Origin: JAEUIA01 sp034440255 | Lineage (GTDB): Bacteria; Planctomycetota; UBA1135; GCA-002686595 | Assembly: GCA_034440255.1 (NCBI GenBank) | Contig: JAWXBU010000121.1 | Span: 1-64,000, forward strand | DNA: 64,000 bases | Reading direction: 5' to 3' | Shown here: positions 51,286 through 60,001 of the stretch, piece by piece | Numbering within the stretch: the first letter of the stretch is position 1 | How the letters are laid out: the number at the start of each line of letters is the position of its first letter | The notes under the pieces: model-generated | Databases searched by the model: none | What the model saw: only the letters and a program-made list of their open reading frames with translations | Told to the model about the DNA's origin: nothing | Position numbers and translations under genes: made by a program

Positions 51286-52368
51286 ATGTCGCATCCCGTT
51301 ACTCTCATCCGCGGCGACGGCACTGGTCCTGAATTGGCCGCCGTCACGAAGCACGTTCTCGACGCGACCGGCGTGAAGTTCGACTGGGTCGAAGTCGAAG
51401 CCGGCGTCGACATCATGGTGTCGGCGGGCACGCCGCTGCCGGAGAACGTGCTCACGTCGATTCGGAAAACGAAGACGTGCATCAAAGCGCCGATCACGAC
51501 GCCGGTCGGGACGGGCTTTCGCTCGGTCAACGTGGCCTTGCGCAAAGAGTTCGATCTGTACGCGTGCATCCGCCCGTGCAAGAGCTACCCCGGTGTGCGC
51601 TCGCGCTACGAGGGGATCGACATCGTCATCTTCCGCGAGAACACCGAGGACTTGTACGCGGGGATCGAGTTCAAGGAAGGCGACTCCAGCACCAAGCAAC
51701 TCATGAGCGTCATCACGGAGTTGACGGGGGCCAAGATTCGCCCTGACTCCGGAATTTCGATCAAGCCCATTTCGATCTTCGGCAGCGAACGGATCACGCG
51801 TGCCGCATTCGAATACGCGCGGAAGCACGGCCGCAAGAAGGTCACGTGCGTGCACAAGAGCAACATCATGAAGTTCACCGACGGGCTGTTCCTCGCGACG
51901 GCGAAGAAAGTCTCGGAGAGCTACCCCGACATCGCGTTCGAGGATCGCATCGTCGACAACATGTGCATGCAGCTCGTGCAGAAGCCTGAGGACTACGACG
52001 TGCTCCTGTTGCCGAATCTGTACGGCGACGTCGTGTCGGACTTGTGCGCCGGACTGATCGGCGGACTCGGCATCGCGCCGGGTGAGAACAAGGGGGACGG
52101 CGGGATCGCGATCTTCGAAGCGACGCACGGTTCGGCGCCGAAGTACAAGGGCCTGAACAAGGTCAATCCGACCGCGATGTTGTTGTCGGGCGTGTTGATG
52201 CTCGAGCACCTCGGCGAGAAGAGTGCGGCTCAGCGGCTGGAAAAAGCTGTTTCCAAAGTCATCCGCGAAGGGAAGTTCGTCACGTACGACATGAAGCCCG
52301 ATCGCAACGATCCGACTGCGGTCGGCACGCGCGAGATGGGGAACGCGATCATCCAGGCGATGGGCTGA
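51286..52368 (+). CDS. icd: NAD(P)-dependent isocitrate dehydrogenase (isopropylmalate dehydrogenase family)
   Basis: Oxidative decarboxylation of isocitrate to 2-oxoglutarate in the TCA cycle. The 360-residue protein has the family start LIRGDGTGPELAAVTKHVLD and FRENTEDLYAGIEF, whose acidic loop is typical of isocitrate rather than isopropylmalate dehydrogenases. KSNIMKFTDGLF and the metal-site region LLLPNLYGDVVSDL follow, then FEATHGSAPKYKG. Coenzyme choice is hard to read; an NAD-type enzyme is likely from the short length. mdh and fumC follow on the same strand at 53.9 and 60 kb, separated by accessory genes. Confidence 0.88.
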   Translation: MSHPVTLIRGDGTGPELAAVTKHVLDATGVKFDWVEVEAGVDIMVSAGTPLPENVLTSIRKTKTCIKAPITTPVGTGFRSVNVALRKEFDLYACIRPCKSYPGVRSRYEGIDIVIFRENTEDLYAGIEFKEGDSSTKQLMSVITELTGAKIRPDSGISIKPISIFGSERITRAAFEYARKHGRKKVTCVHKSNIMKFTDGLFLATAKKVSESYPDIAFEDRIVDNMCMQLVQKPEDYDVLLLPNLYGDVVSDLCAGLIGGLGIAPGENKGDGGIAIFEATHGSAPKYKGLNKVNPTAMLLSGVLMLEHLGEKSAAQRLEKAVSKVIREGKFVTYDMKPDRNDPTAVGTREMGNAIIQAMG

Positions 52369-52531
52369 GGGAAGCGCACGTCCGCCCAATCAAGAAGGGC
52401 GCGTGATGAGGATCGGAGCGTGGAGAGGGCGAGGGCGAGACCGCGACTGCTGGTCGCGCTGGGCAGGGGGGGGAAGGGTCAGGACCTGTGCTGCTCGTCA
52501 CGGCGAATTCGCCGCGCACGGCCTGACTCCC

Positions 52532-53032
52532 CTGAAAATCGCGCTCTACATCGGGATCGGGCTCGTCGCGCTTGTCGGCGTGATGGCCGTGATCGGCGCC
52601 TTCCTGCCGGCTGACCACGAGGCTTCGCGCACGCGTCGAATCCTCGCGCCGCGCGAGGCAGTGAAGGCCGCGATTCGCGATCTCGCGCGCCATCACGAGT
52701 GGCGCGACGACGTGAAGCGCGTCGAACTCTTCAGCGACGTCGGCGACAGGAGCGGCTATCGCGAATTCGGTTCGCACGGCGCAGTGCTTTACGCGATCGA
52801 CGTCGAGGAAGCGCCGGCGAAGTTCGTGACGCGCATCGCTGACGACACGCTGCCGTACGGCGGCTCGTGGACGATCGAATTGAAGGCCGTCGAGGGCGGC
52901 ACCGAGGTGACGATCACCGAACGTGGCTTCGTGAAGAACGTGATCTTTCGCTTCCTGTAGAAGACGGTGTTCTCGACCACGGCGACGATGGAAGAGTATT
53001 TGAAAGCGCTTGCTGCGCGCGTCGAGACGTAG
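52532..53032 (+). pseudogene. SRPBCC (START-like) protein with an internal TAG and no usual start
   Basis: The frame gives a membrane helix (KIALYIGIGLVALVGVMAVI) and a START-like domain (APREAVKAAIRDLARHHEWR ... GGTEVTITERGFVKN). VIFRFL is followed by a TAG at 52958-52960. In relatives the chain continues with an aromatic-rich helix and T-A-T-M-E-x-YL; exactly that follows in frame here (KTVFSTTATMEEYLKALAAR), up to TAG 53030-53032. The natural start position reads CTG (52532); the nearest in-frame ATG is 52403, giving an implausible Arg/Trp-rich leader. Two lesions suggest a dying gene; sequence error is the alternative. Confidence 0.68.
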
Positions 53033-53205
53033 CCCCGTTACTGAGCAGCGTGACACCGCGACGATCTTCGCGAGAGCTGCTCGCAAAAGCGTGCGACCCG
53101 GCCTCCGACGCAGAAAAATCGCGTTGCAACCGCAACCGATTTCCGCGCCGATCATCGGTAGGGGTAGAGGCAATTGGCGGAGTTTCGGAGAGGAAGGTAG
53201 CGTCC

Positions 53206-53466
53206 ATGGAACCCAATCGGAGTGAACCCATGGCGACCTACACGATCACGATCGACGACCGAGTCCTCGAACTGGCCCGCGAACGCGCGGCAGAAGAGGG
53301 GACCTCGCTCGATGCAATCCTGGAAAAGTACATCACGACCTACTCCAGACCCGGGATCTCTGTGGCGACCTGGCAGAAGTTCCTCGAACTCACGAAAGAC
53401 TGGCCCGCCGGTAGCGGGCCTGGAGGCCGCACTTGGAAGCGCAAGGACCTGTACAACGACCCCTGA
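53206..53466 (+). CDS. VapB-like antitoxin (ribbon-helix-helix type)
   Basis: An 86-residue protein that should neutralise the adjacent PIN toxin and bind the promoter. The N-terminal part MATYTITIDDRVLELARERA has the strand-helix pattern of ribbon-helix-helix antitoxins with a DUF6364-like continuation (EGTSLDAILEKYI). The C terminus (WKRKDLYNDP) probably wraps the toxin. ATG 53206 has an AGGAAGG sequence about 8 nt upstream; ATG 53230 is the alternative. It lies 4 bp before the toxin. Codon use is less GC-extreme than in the flanking icd and mdh. Confidence 0.82.
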   Translation: MEPNRSEPMATYTITIDDRVLELARERAAEEGTSLDAILEKYITTYSRPGISVATWQKFLELTKDWPAGSGPGGRTWKRKDLYNDP

Positions 53467-53470
53467 GCGC

Positions 53471-53881
53471 GTGTTTCTCGACACCAGTGTTCTGGTCTAC
53501 GCCGTGGACCCTAGCAGGCCGGCGCATCGGGCGCGGGCTCGCGCGTGCATCAACGGAAGTTCCGGCAATCCCTTCGTCATCAGCACGCAGGTCCTTCAGG
53601 AGTTCTATGTGTCCCTGACGCGGAGTAGGCAGCCGCGGTTCGACCAAGTCGGCGCAGAACGGGCCGTGCGCCTATTCATTGATGAGAACGTTCACACGGT
53701 CGGCGTGAGCACGATCCTCAAGACGATGGAGTCGAACAGAAAATGGTGTCAACCGCTGTGGGACGACCTCATCGTGCAGTCCGCGCTCGAGTCGGGCCGC
53801 ACCCGGCTCCTGACCGAGGATATGCAGCACGGTCGGCGCTACGGCCAGCTCGTGATCGAGAATCCCTTCCTCGACATCTGA
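53471..53881 (+). CDS. VapC-like PIN-domain ribonuclease toxin
   Basis: A 136-residue PIN-domain protein, an RNase that inhibits growth when free of antitoxin. Acidic active-site residues are visible: Asp4 in MFLDTSVLVYAVD, Glu44 in QVLQEFYVSL, Asp98/Asp99 in LWDDLIVQSAL and Asp117 in LLTEDMQHG. It starts with GTG 53471, 4 bp after the antitoxin stop. The pair sits between icd and mdh, which are likely to be neighbours in relatives, so it looks like an insertion. Confidence 0.88.
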   Translation: MFLDTSVLVYAVDPSRPAHRARARACINGSSGNPFVISTQVLQEFYVSLTRSRQPRFDQVGAERAVRLFIDENVHTVGVSTILKTMESNRKWCQPLWDDLIVQSALESGRTRLLTEDMQHGRRYGQLVIENPFLDI

Positions 53882-53931
53882 GCGCCTCCGCCTTGCCGAT
53901 CCCGTGGGCGCGCGAGTAACGTTCTCGCGCC

Positions 53932-54885
53932 ATGAGCACGATTCAAAAGCGCAAGATCACGGTCGTCGGAGCCGGCTACGTCGGCTCGACATGCGCACAC
54001 CTGTGCGCGATGAAGAATTTGGCCAGCGAGATCGTCCTGATCGACGTGCTCGAAGGGCGCCCGCAAGGGATCGCGCTCGACATGAATCAGAGCGGCGCGG
54101 TCGAGGGGTTCGGCGCGACTGTCGTCGGGACGAACGATCCGAAAGACACGTACGGGTCGGATGTCGTGATCGTCACGGCCGGAATTCCGCGCAAGCCGGG
54201 GATGAGCCGCAGCGACCTGTTGTCGACGAACGCGAAGATCATCTTGGCCGTCGCCGATTACGTGCGCGTCGGATCGCCGGATGCACACGTGATCGTGGTG
54301 ACCAATCCGCTCGATTCGATGGTGCACTTGTTCCGCGCGCGCTCGGGTTTTCCTGGGGCACGCGTGACCGGAATGGCCGGCGTGCTCGACAGCGCGCGCT
54401 TCAGTTGGTTCATCGCGGAGGCGACGAAGAGCGGCGTGCAGGACGTCAAGGCGATGGTGCTGGGCGCGCACGGCGATTCGATGGTGCCGCTGCCGGCGTA
54501 CTGCGTCGTCAACGGTGTCGGCATCAAGGATCTGCTCGACAAGCCGAAGATCGCGGAGATGGAGAAGCGCACGCGCAATGGTGGCGCGGAGATCGTGAAC
54601 TTGTTGAAGACCGGTAGCGCTTGGTACGCGCCGGCGAGCGCTAGCGTGGCGATGGCGAAGTCGATCCTGAACGACGAGAAGCGCTTGCTGCCGTGCGCGT
54701 GCTTCCTGAATGGTCAGTACGGGTTCGAGGGCCTGTACATGGGCGTGCCCGCGATCCTCGGCAAAAACGGAGTCGAGAAGATCATCGAGGTTCCGCTGGA
54801 TCTCGACTCACGCGCTCAGATGCAGAAGACGGCGGGGGCGATCCTGCAGGACGTGCAGATGATGCGAGACATGAAGTTGCTGTGA
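53932..54885 (+). CDS. mdh: Malate dehydrogenase
   Basis: NAD-dependent oxidation of malate to oxaloacetate in the TCA cycle. The 317-residue LDH-like protein has the NAD motif VVGAGYVGSTCAHL near residue 11, Asp in VLIDVLEGRPQG, the substrate Arg residues in AGIPRKPGMSRSDLL, VVTNPLDSMV and the catalytic His in LGAHGDSMVP. Arg in IPRKPGMSR at the specificity position favours malate over lactate. A KRTRNGGAEIVNLL segment follows, as in bacterial LDH-like MDHs. The start is confirmed by the usual N terminus. It converges on the helicase gene. Confidence 0.95.
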   Translation: MSTIQKRKITVVGAGYVGSTCAHLCAMKNLASEIVLIDVLEGRPQGIALDMNQSGAVEGFGATVVGTNDPKDTYGSDVVIVTAGIPRKPGMSRSDLLSTNAKIILAVADYVRVGSPDAHVIVVTNPLDSMVHLFRARSGFPGARVTGMAGVLDSARFSWFIAEATKSGVQDVKAMVLGAHGDSMVPLPAYCVVNGVGIKDLLDKPKIAEMEKRTRNGGAEIVNLLKTGSAWYAPASASVAMAKSILNDEKRLLPCACFLNGQYGFEGLYMGVPAILGKNGVEKIIEVPLDLDSRAQMQKTAGAILQDVQMMRDMKLL

Positions 54886-54935
54886 TGAAGCTGTCGTGAG
54901 CGCACCGTCGCTTGATCCGGTCTGGCACCGTACGA

Positions 54936-56789
54936 TCAGTTCGGACGCGGGCGCTTGGCGAACGGTTTCTTAGTGGGCTTGCCGATGCGCAGCGGGCGAT
55001 CTGCGGACGTCGGTGCGGGCGCACCGCCGCTGCCGGCGGGACTGATGCGCAGCATCTGACCGGCGACGCGCGCGAGCTGCAGTTTCTGGAACGTCTGCGG
55101 CGGCATTCCGGTCGGGAGATCGACGAGACTGTGATCGTCGAAGATCTCGATCCGACCGATCAACTTGCCGCCCAAGTCGGCCTCGTTCGCGATCGCGCCG
55201 ACGATGTTCGCGGGTTTCACGCCGTGTTGGTGGCCGACTTCGATGCGGAAAGTCTGCATCCCGGCTTCGGGCGCTCCGCTCGGACGCGGGGCGAATTCGC
55301 GCTTCGCGAAGCGCGGTTCAGGTCCTCGGAAGGAGCCGCGATCGTCGCCCCGATCGGGCCGGCGATCGAAACTGCGCTCTGAGCCTCGATCGGCACCGCG
55401 ATCACTGGTGCGTTCGTTCGAGCGCGATTTCGCGATCGAGTCCTCGCTCATCAGCGGCGTCTCACCTTGCGCCATGTACGCGAGTGCAGCCGCGACGTCG
55501 ACTTGCGTCGCTTGATTCGCGCGTTGATAGCGCTCGATCATTTCCTTGAACGGGCCGAGCGCCATCGCGATCTCGGCGTTGGCGAGGATTTCGGTGACGC
55601 GCACTTCGAGCTTCGACAAGCGCTGCAGGTTCACCGCTTCGACGCTCGGCAAATCCATCGGCTCGATCACTTGGCGCGTCGCACGCTCGATGATGCGCAG
55701 CATGTGTCTTTCGCGCGGCGTCACGAACAGGATCGCTTCGCCTTTGCGACCCGCGCGACCCGTGCGACCGATGCGGTGCACGTACGACTCGGTGTCCGTC
55801 GGTACGTCGAAATTCACGACGTGACTGATGCGCTCCACGTCGAGACCGCGCGCGGCCACGTCGGTCGCGACGATGATGTCGAGCTCGCCGCTCTTCAAGC
55901 GATTGACCGTGCGCTCGCGCATGCTCTGTTCGATGTCGCCCGACAGCGGCGCTGCACCGAAACCGCGGGCTTCGAGGCGACTCGCGAGCTCCATCGTTTC
56001 TTGCCGCGTGCGCACGAACACGAGCATCGCGTCGAACGGCTCGGCCTCGAGGATGCGCGTCAGCGCGTCGAGCTTGTTCACTCCGCCGCCAGCCATCCAA
56101 AAACGTTGGCGCGTGTTCGCGACCGTCGACGTCTTGCTCTGGATCTTGATGTGCGCGGGATTCTTCAAGTACGTCTCGGCGATCCGACCGATGCGCGGCG
56201 GCATCGTGGCGCTGAAGAGCGCGACTTGGCGCGTCGGCGGCGTGTTCGAGAGCACCTTCTCGACGTCTTCGATGAAGCCCATGCGCAGCATCTCGTCGGC
56301 TTCGTCGAGCACGAGGCACGTCAATCCATCGAGCTTCAACGTCCCGCGATCCATGTGATCGATGACTCGACCCGGCGTACCGACGATCACGTGACAACCG
56401 CGGCGCAAAGCGTGCAACTGCGGGCCGAAATGCTGTCCGCCGTACACGGGCAGGACGTGGAAACCCTTCAGATGTGCAGCATATTTCTGGAACGCTTCGG
56501 CGACTTGGATCGCGAGTTCACGCGTCGGCGCCAACACCAGCGCTTGCGGTGCCATCTTCGACAGATCGAGTCGCGCCAAGATCGGGAGCGCGAACGCAGC
56601 CGTCTTGCCCGTGCCCGTCTGCGCTTGTCCCAGCACGTCGCGACCCGCGAGCAACGGCGGAATCGTTTGGGCTTGGATGGGCGAGGGCGACTCGTAACCG
56701 ACGTCGTTCAACGCTTGGACGAGCGGCGCAGGGAGCCCGAGTTCAGCAAACGTCGGAGCTTCGGCGGGAGTGGATTGGGTCTTCGGCAT
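54936..56789 (-). CDS. deaD: DEAD-box RNA helicase with DbpA-type RNA-binding domain
   Basis: ATP-dependent RNA helicase for ribosome assembly or mRNA turnover, like CsdA/DeaD. From ATG 56789 it has 617 residues. Helicase motifs in order: Q motif (GYESPSPIQAQTIP), AQTGTGKT, APTRELAIQ, VLDEADEML, FSATMP, VATDVAARGLDVE and HRIGRTGRAGR. A helical dimer-like region follows, then a charged Arg/Asp/Gly linker (DRGADRGSERSFDRRPDRGD) and a C-terminal DbpA-type RNA-recognition domain (GVKPANIVGAIANEADLGG; IEIFDDHSLVDLP). It ends in a basic tail. This is the DeaD architecture with a slightly long linker. Confidence 0.94.
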   Translation of the reverse strand: MPKTQSTPAEAPTFAELGLPAPLVQALNDVGYESPSPIQAQTIPPLLAGRDVLGQAQTGTGKTAAFALPILARLDLSKMAPQALVLAPTRELAIQVAEAFQKYAAHLKGFHVLPVYGGQHFGPQLHALRRGCHVIVGTPGRVIDHMDRGTLKLDGLTCLVLDEADEMLRMGFIEDVEKVLSNTPPTRQVALFSATMPPRIGRIAETYLKNPAHIKIQSKTSTVANTRQRFWMAGGGVNKLDALTRILEAEPFDAMLVFVRTRQETMELASRLEARGFGAAPLSGDIEQSMRERTVNRLKSGELDIIVATDVAARGLDVERISHVVNFDVPTDTESYVHRIGRTGRAGRKGEAILFVTPRERHMLRIIERATRQVIEPMDLPSVEAVNLQRLSKLEVRVTEILANAEIAMALGPFKEMIERYQRANQATQVDVAAALAYMAQGETPLMSEDSIAKSRSNERTSDRGADRGSERSFDRRPDRGDDRGSFRGPEPRFAKREFAPRPSGAPEAGMQTFRIEVGHQHGVKPANIVGAIANEADLGGKLIGRIEIFDDHSLVDLPTGMPPQTFQKLQLARVAGQMLRISPAGSGGAPAPTSADRPLRIGKPTKKPFAKRPRPN

Positions 56790-57044
56790 GTGGGGTGAAC
56801 TTTGAGTCGAAAGCGCGAACTCGAAGCACACGATTGTACTCGTTCACGGCCTCCCTAGTGTCGCAAACCTGGGCGCTGCGCGCCGAGAGGGCGTTCAGTC
56901 GGCGACCGCAGCGCGCTGAGCACTGAAACTCCCTGCGAGCAGTCGCATCGAGCTTCGGCACTGAATCGTCTTCGGCGAGCACCGGCACTTCGACGCGCAT
57001 CCCGCCTCAGCGCCGGGTCACGTCCAACTTGATTCGGCGGACAT

Positions 57045-57908
57045 TCAGCGACCCAGGCGGCCGGCTTGCGCGTCAAGCACCGCTTGCGCGATCTCTTGGT
57101 AGGTGTTCATCACGAACGGTCCCTGCGCGACCATCGGTTCGTCGATCGGTTCGCCTGCGATCACGAGGATCTGCGCGGCTTCGTTCGCGCGCACGACGAC
57201 GCCTGCACCTTCGCGTTCCATCACGACGAGTTGGCGCGGACCGACTTGGTATTTGCCTGCGACTTCGATGGCGCCCGAGCGCGAGCACACTGCCGCGTTG
57301 AATCCGTCCGGGATCGGCAACGTCACGTTTGCACCGGCGTTCAAGTTCACGTCCCACAAGATCACGGGCGTGAACGTCTCGGCTGCACCGCGCACATCGC
57401 CGAAACTGCCGGCGATCAAGCGCACGCTGCCCGCGCCATCGGGCAGATCGACGAGCGGAATGCGCGCCGCTCGGATGTCTTGATAGCGCGGCGGACCCAG
57501 CTTGTCCTGCGCGCGCAAGTTGACCCAGATCTGCGCCATCTCCATCGCGCCGCCTGCTTCGCTGAACGCGCGGCTGTGCTTTTCCTCGTGGAAAACGCCG
57601 CGTGCGGCCGTCATCCACTGCACGTCGCCAGGACCGACCTTGCCGCTGTTGCCCGCGCTGTCCTGATGCTCGATCTCGCCTTGGTAGACGATCGTCACCG
57701 TCTCGAAGCCGCGGTGGGGATGGAAATCGACGCCGCGCGGTTCACTCGCGGGCTCGAAGTTCGCGGGACCGGCGTAGTCGAACAACACGAATGGGCTCAT
57801 GCCGCCGTCGGGAGTGCGCGGATTCAAGATGGACCGCACTGGGAAACCGTCGCCGACCCAATGCATGGGCGGAGTGGGGAGGACCCCTGCGGCTCTCTTC
57901 GTGTTCAT
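57045..57908 (-). CDS. Pirin family protein
   Basis: A 287-residue bicupin. The N-terminal cupin has the metal-site motifs PHRGFETVTIVYQGEIEHQD and GPGDVQWMTAARGVFHEE, which together supply the three His and one Glu. The C-terminal cupin (INVTLPIPDGFNAAVCSRSG-like segment, about 190-270) lacks them. Pirins of bacteria include quercetinases and regulators; which applies here is unknown. ATG 57908 is preferred to an in-frame TTG at 57926. GAAAGG sits about 11 nt before the ATG. It stands alone on the minus strand. Confidence 0.9.
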   Translation of the reverse strand: MNTKRAAGVLPTPPMHWVGDGFPVRSILNPRTPDGGMSPFVLFDYAGPANFEPASEPRGVDFHPHRGFETVTIVYQGEIEHQDSAGNSGKVGPGDVQWMTAARGVFHEEKHSRAFSEAGGAMEMAQIWVNLRAQDKLGPPRYQDIRAARIPLVDLPDGAGSVRLIAGSFGDVRGAAETFTPVILWDVNLNAGANVTLPIPDGFNAAVCSRSGAIEVAGKYQVGPRQLVVMEREGAGVVVRANEAAQILVIAGEPIDEPMVAQGPFVMNTYQEIAQAVLDAQAGRLGR

Positions 57909-57966
57909 CGTGTTCGTCCCTTTCAAACGAGCGCGGATCCTAGACGCAGGACGCCGAAATTCGAGC

Positions 57967-57991
57967 GCCCCGCGAGGTCGACTCGCGGGGC
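57967..57991 (-). terminator. Hairpin terminator after the decayed secreted-protein gene
   Basis: A perfect 10-bp stem (57967-57976 with 57982-57991, arm GCCCCGCGAG) with a 5-nt loop lies in the gap between the minus-strand secreted-protein pseudogene and pirin. It would stop transcription coming from the former. Confidence 0.6.
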
Positions 57992-58057
57992 ACTCCGAGG
58001 AGAATCACCAGACAGGCGGGAGATTCCTCGGGGCGGCGACACATGCGCCGCGTCTCG

Positions 58058-59841
58058 TCAAGGAGTCCAGGACACTTCGAGCCCGTTCGTCAGATTGAAC
58101 GTGTCCGGCATGCAATAACCGAGCGACGAATCGCGATACCAAGCCTGGTACACACGCGTCGTTGCAGTCGGAACTTGCCCGAGCACGGAGAGCGAGACGT
58201 CGCCGGGCAACGGATAGTCGAGCTGTCCGCCATTGGCGATACGCAACACGAGTCGCGTGAGCGTTCCCCCGGCACACAGGAGTCCGTCACCGAACGCGAT
58301 GCCCGCGCCGCTGCCTTGCTGCGCGGTGCCCTGGAGCAACGTCGTGAACGAAGGCGACACGCCTTCGACGCGCAGGGTCACCGAATCGTTCGACAGCGAA
58401 GCCGCGCCCGTGCCGTAGATCACGCCGCCTGCATTCGAGAACGAGCTCGCGCAGCCGCGGCCGACACCGCCGGGATTGGAGCACGGACAGTTGGCCGCCA
58501 CGTCGCCCGCGCAGAACGGCGTGAACGTCGACCAGAGCGGGGCAGCGACGGTGATCGAGAAATTGCCGCCGAGCGAAGGATAGCTGGCCCAGGACGGAGG
58601 ATTGCTGATCGAGTACAGGCTGACGCGCACGAGGTACGGCGCTCCGCACACGACCGGAAAGTCGAACCGCGACGGTCCGCCGAGGAAGAGGATACATCCT
58701 TCGTCTCCGCAAACGATCAGGGAAGCGGTTGGGCATGAGAGGCCCGAATACACCGCAACGGCCTGGTCGAAGTTCGCATCGCACCCGTTGAACGTGGTCG
58801 TACCTGTCGCGGGCGCGATCCAGCGGAACCAGTCGTCGCCGACGCTCGGACCGCACATGGGCGGCGTGATCGTGCTCGTCGTGCCCAGCGTGTACGCGAA
58901 GGGACCGCTGCCCTGAATGAGTTGCGCAGTGGCGCACTCGTCGTTCGTCGGTGCATCGGTCGGCGCGATGACGAACGTGGCCGTCATCGGTGCGCTCGAC
59001 GCGCTCCCCGGCGAGCGACCGGCTTGGAACAGATACTGTTGTCCCGCGACCATGCTCAAATCGATCACCGGTTGCAGTCCCGCGGATCCGCACGAGTTGT
59101 CGTCGCACGCGATCGGCGCTCCGCTCGGACACGAGCCGCCCAAGTAAACGGCTGCCTTCCAATCACCCGTGGGGATCGAGCTGAAGCAGCAGGTGAAGCG
59201 CACGTTTCCGGTGATGTTCGACGTCCACACGTACCAGCCGTCGTCGAGGATGCCGCTGCCGCCCGCACCGGCGCACGCGGGGTCGGTCTGTCCCTCGGCG
59301 TTGGTGAAGTGGTGCTCGGTTTCGGCCGGGAAACCCGGACCGCTCATCACGACCGGACTCGAGCACGAGTCGCCAGCCGCGGTGACGTTCTGGATCACGA
59401 ATTGGCCTCCGCTTCCGACCGGCGGCCCGCCGGGCAGGGCGCCCAGACGAATGAGTTACGTCGCGCCCGCGTTCCCCATGAACGGCTGCATGTTGCTGCA
59501 GTTGATCAACGACCCGGCGGTAGGGCAGCCCGAGCCGGCGTAGACGCGGATGGCCAGCGTCGAGCTGTCGTTCACGCGCACGAAATCCGGCGACGGACAC
59601 GTCCACTCGAACCACACATCGCGCGCGCTCCCGCCGCACGGCGGCTCCGAAGCGGGCTCGGGGCTGTCGGTCGCGCCGGTCTGGAGGAAGTTGAATGGAC
59701 CGAATCGGCGATCGGCTCGGGCGTCGCGCAGGAATCGCTGCCGCCGCTCGCGTGCGCGCGGCCCGCGAATGCGACGAGTGCCGTGAGGATCGGGACGCAC
59801 AACCAAGTGCGACGAGACGCGCAGTGAGTGAGGTTGGGCAT
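58058..59841 (-). pseudogene. Secreted planctomycete-type protein with a frameshift and a TAA
   Basis: ATG 59841 starts a signal peptide (LCVPILTALVAFAGRAHA) and the repeat opening GSDSCATPEPIAD. A one-base deletion at about 59703 (GATTCGG where GAT-TTC-GG is expected) shifts the frame. The new frame reads FGPFNFLQTGATDSPEPASE ... VWFEWTCPSPDFVRV, up to a TAA at 59456-59458 after MGNAGAT, where relatives have Tyr. In the same frame it continues LIRLGALPGGPPVGSGGQFV. Two more repeats follow and the C-terminal domain (FGDGLLCAGG, YQAWYRDSSLGYC, FNLTNGLEVSW). Corrected length is about 594 residues. The short inner gene from GTG 59398 would lack a signal peptide. Confidence 0.72.
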
Positions 59842-60001
59842 CGAGATTCCGGGGGGGGAGGAGAGCGGGGGAGAGAGATCGCACGCGAGAGTCTGCGAGC
59901 CTTGCCTCGGATGCGGGCTGGAGTTGCGGCGAAAACCGAACTTTCGATGTGTGGCGCGCTACGATGCGCGCGATTATCCCACGCGCACCGGAATCCACGC
60001 C

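Noticed and set aside
21754..52960. TAG as a sense codon (for example pyrrolysine) throughout the genome
   Set aside because: Intact genes such as fumC (stop 61427-61429), yraN (43943-43945) and the sugar transferase (42102-42104) end in TAG, and no pyl-type gene is in the window. The internal TAG codons are kept as separate observations.
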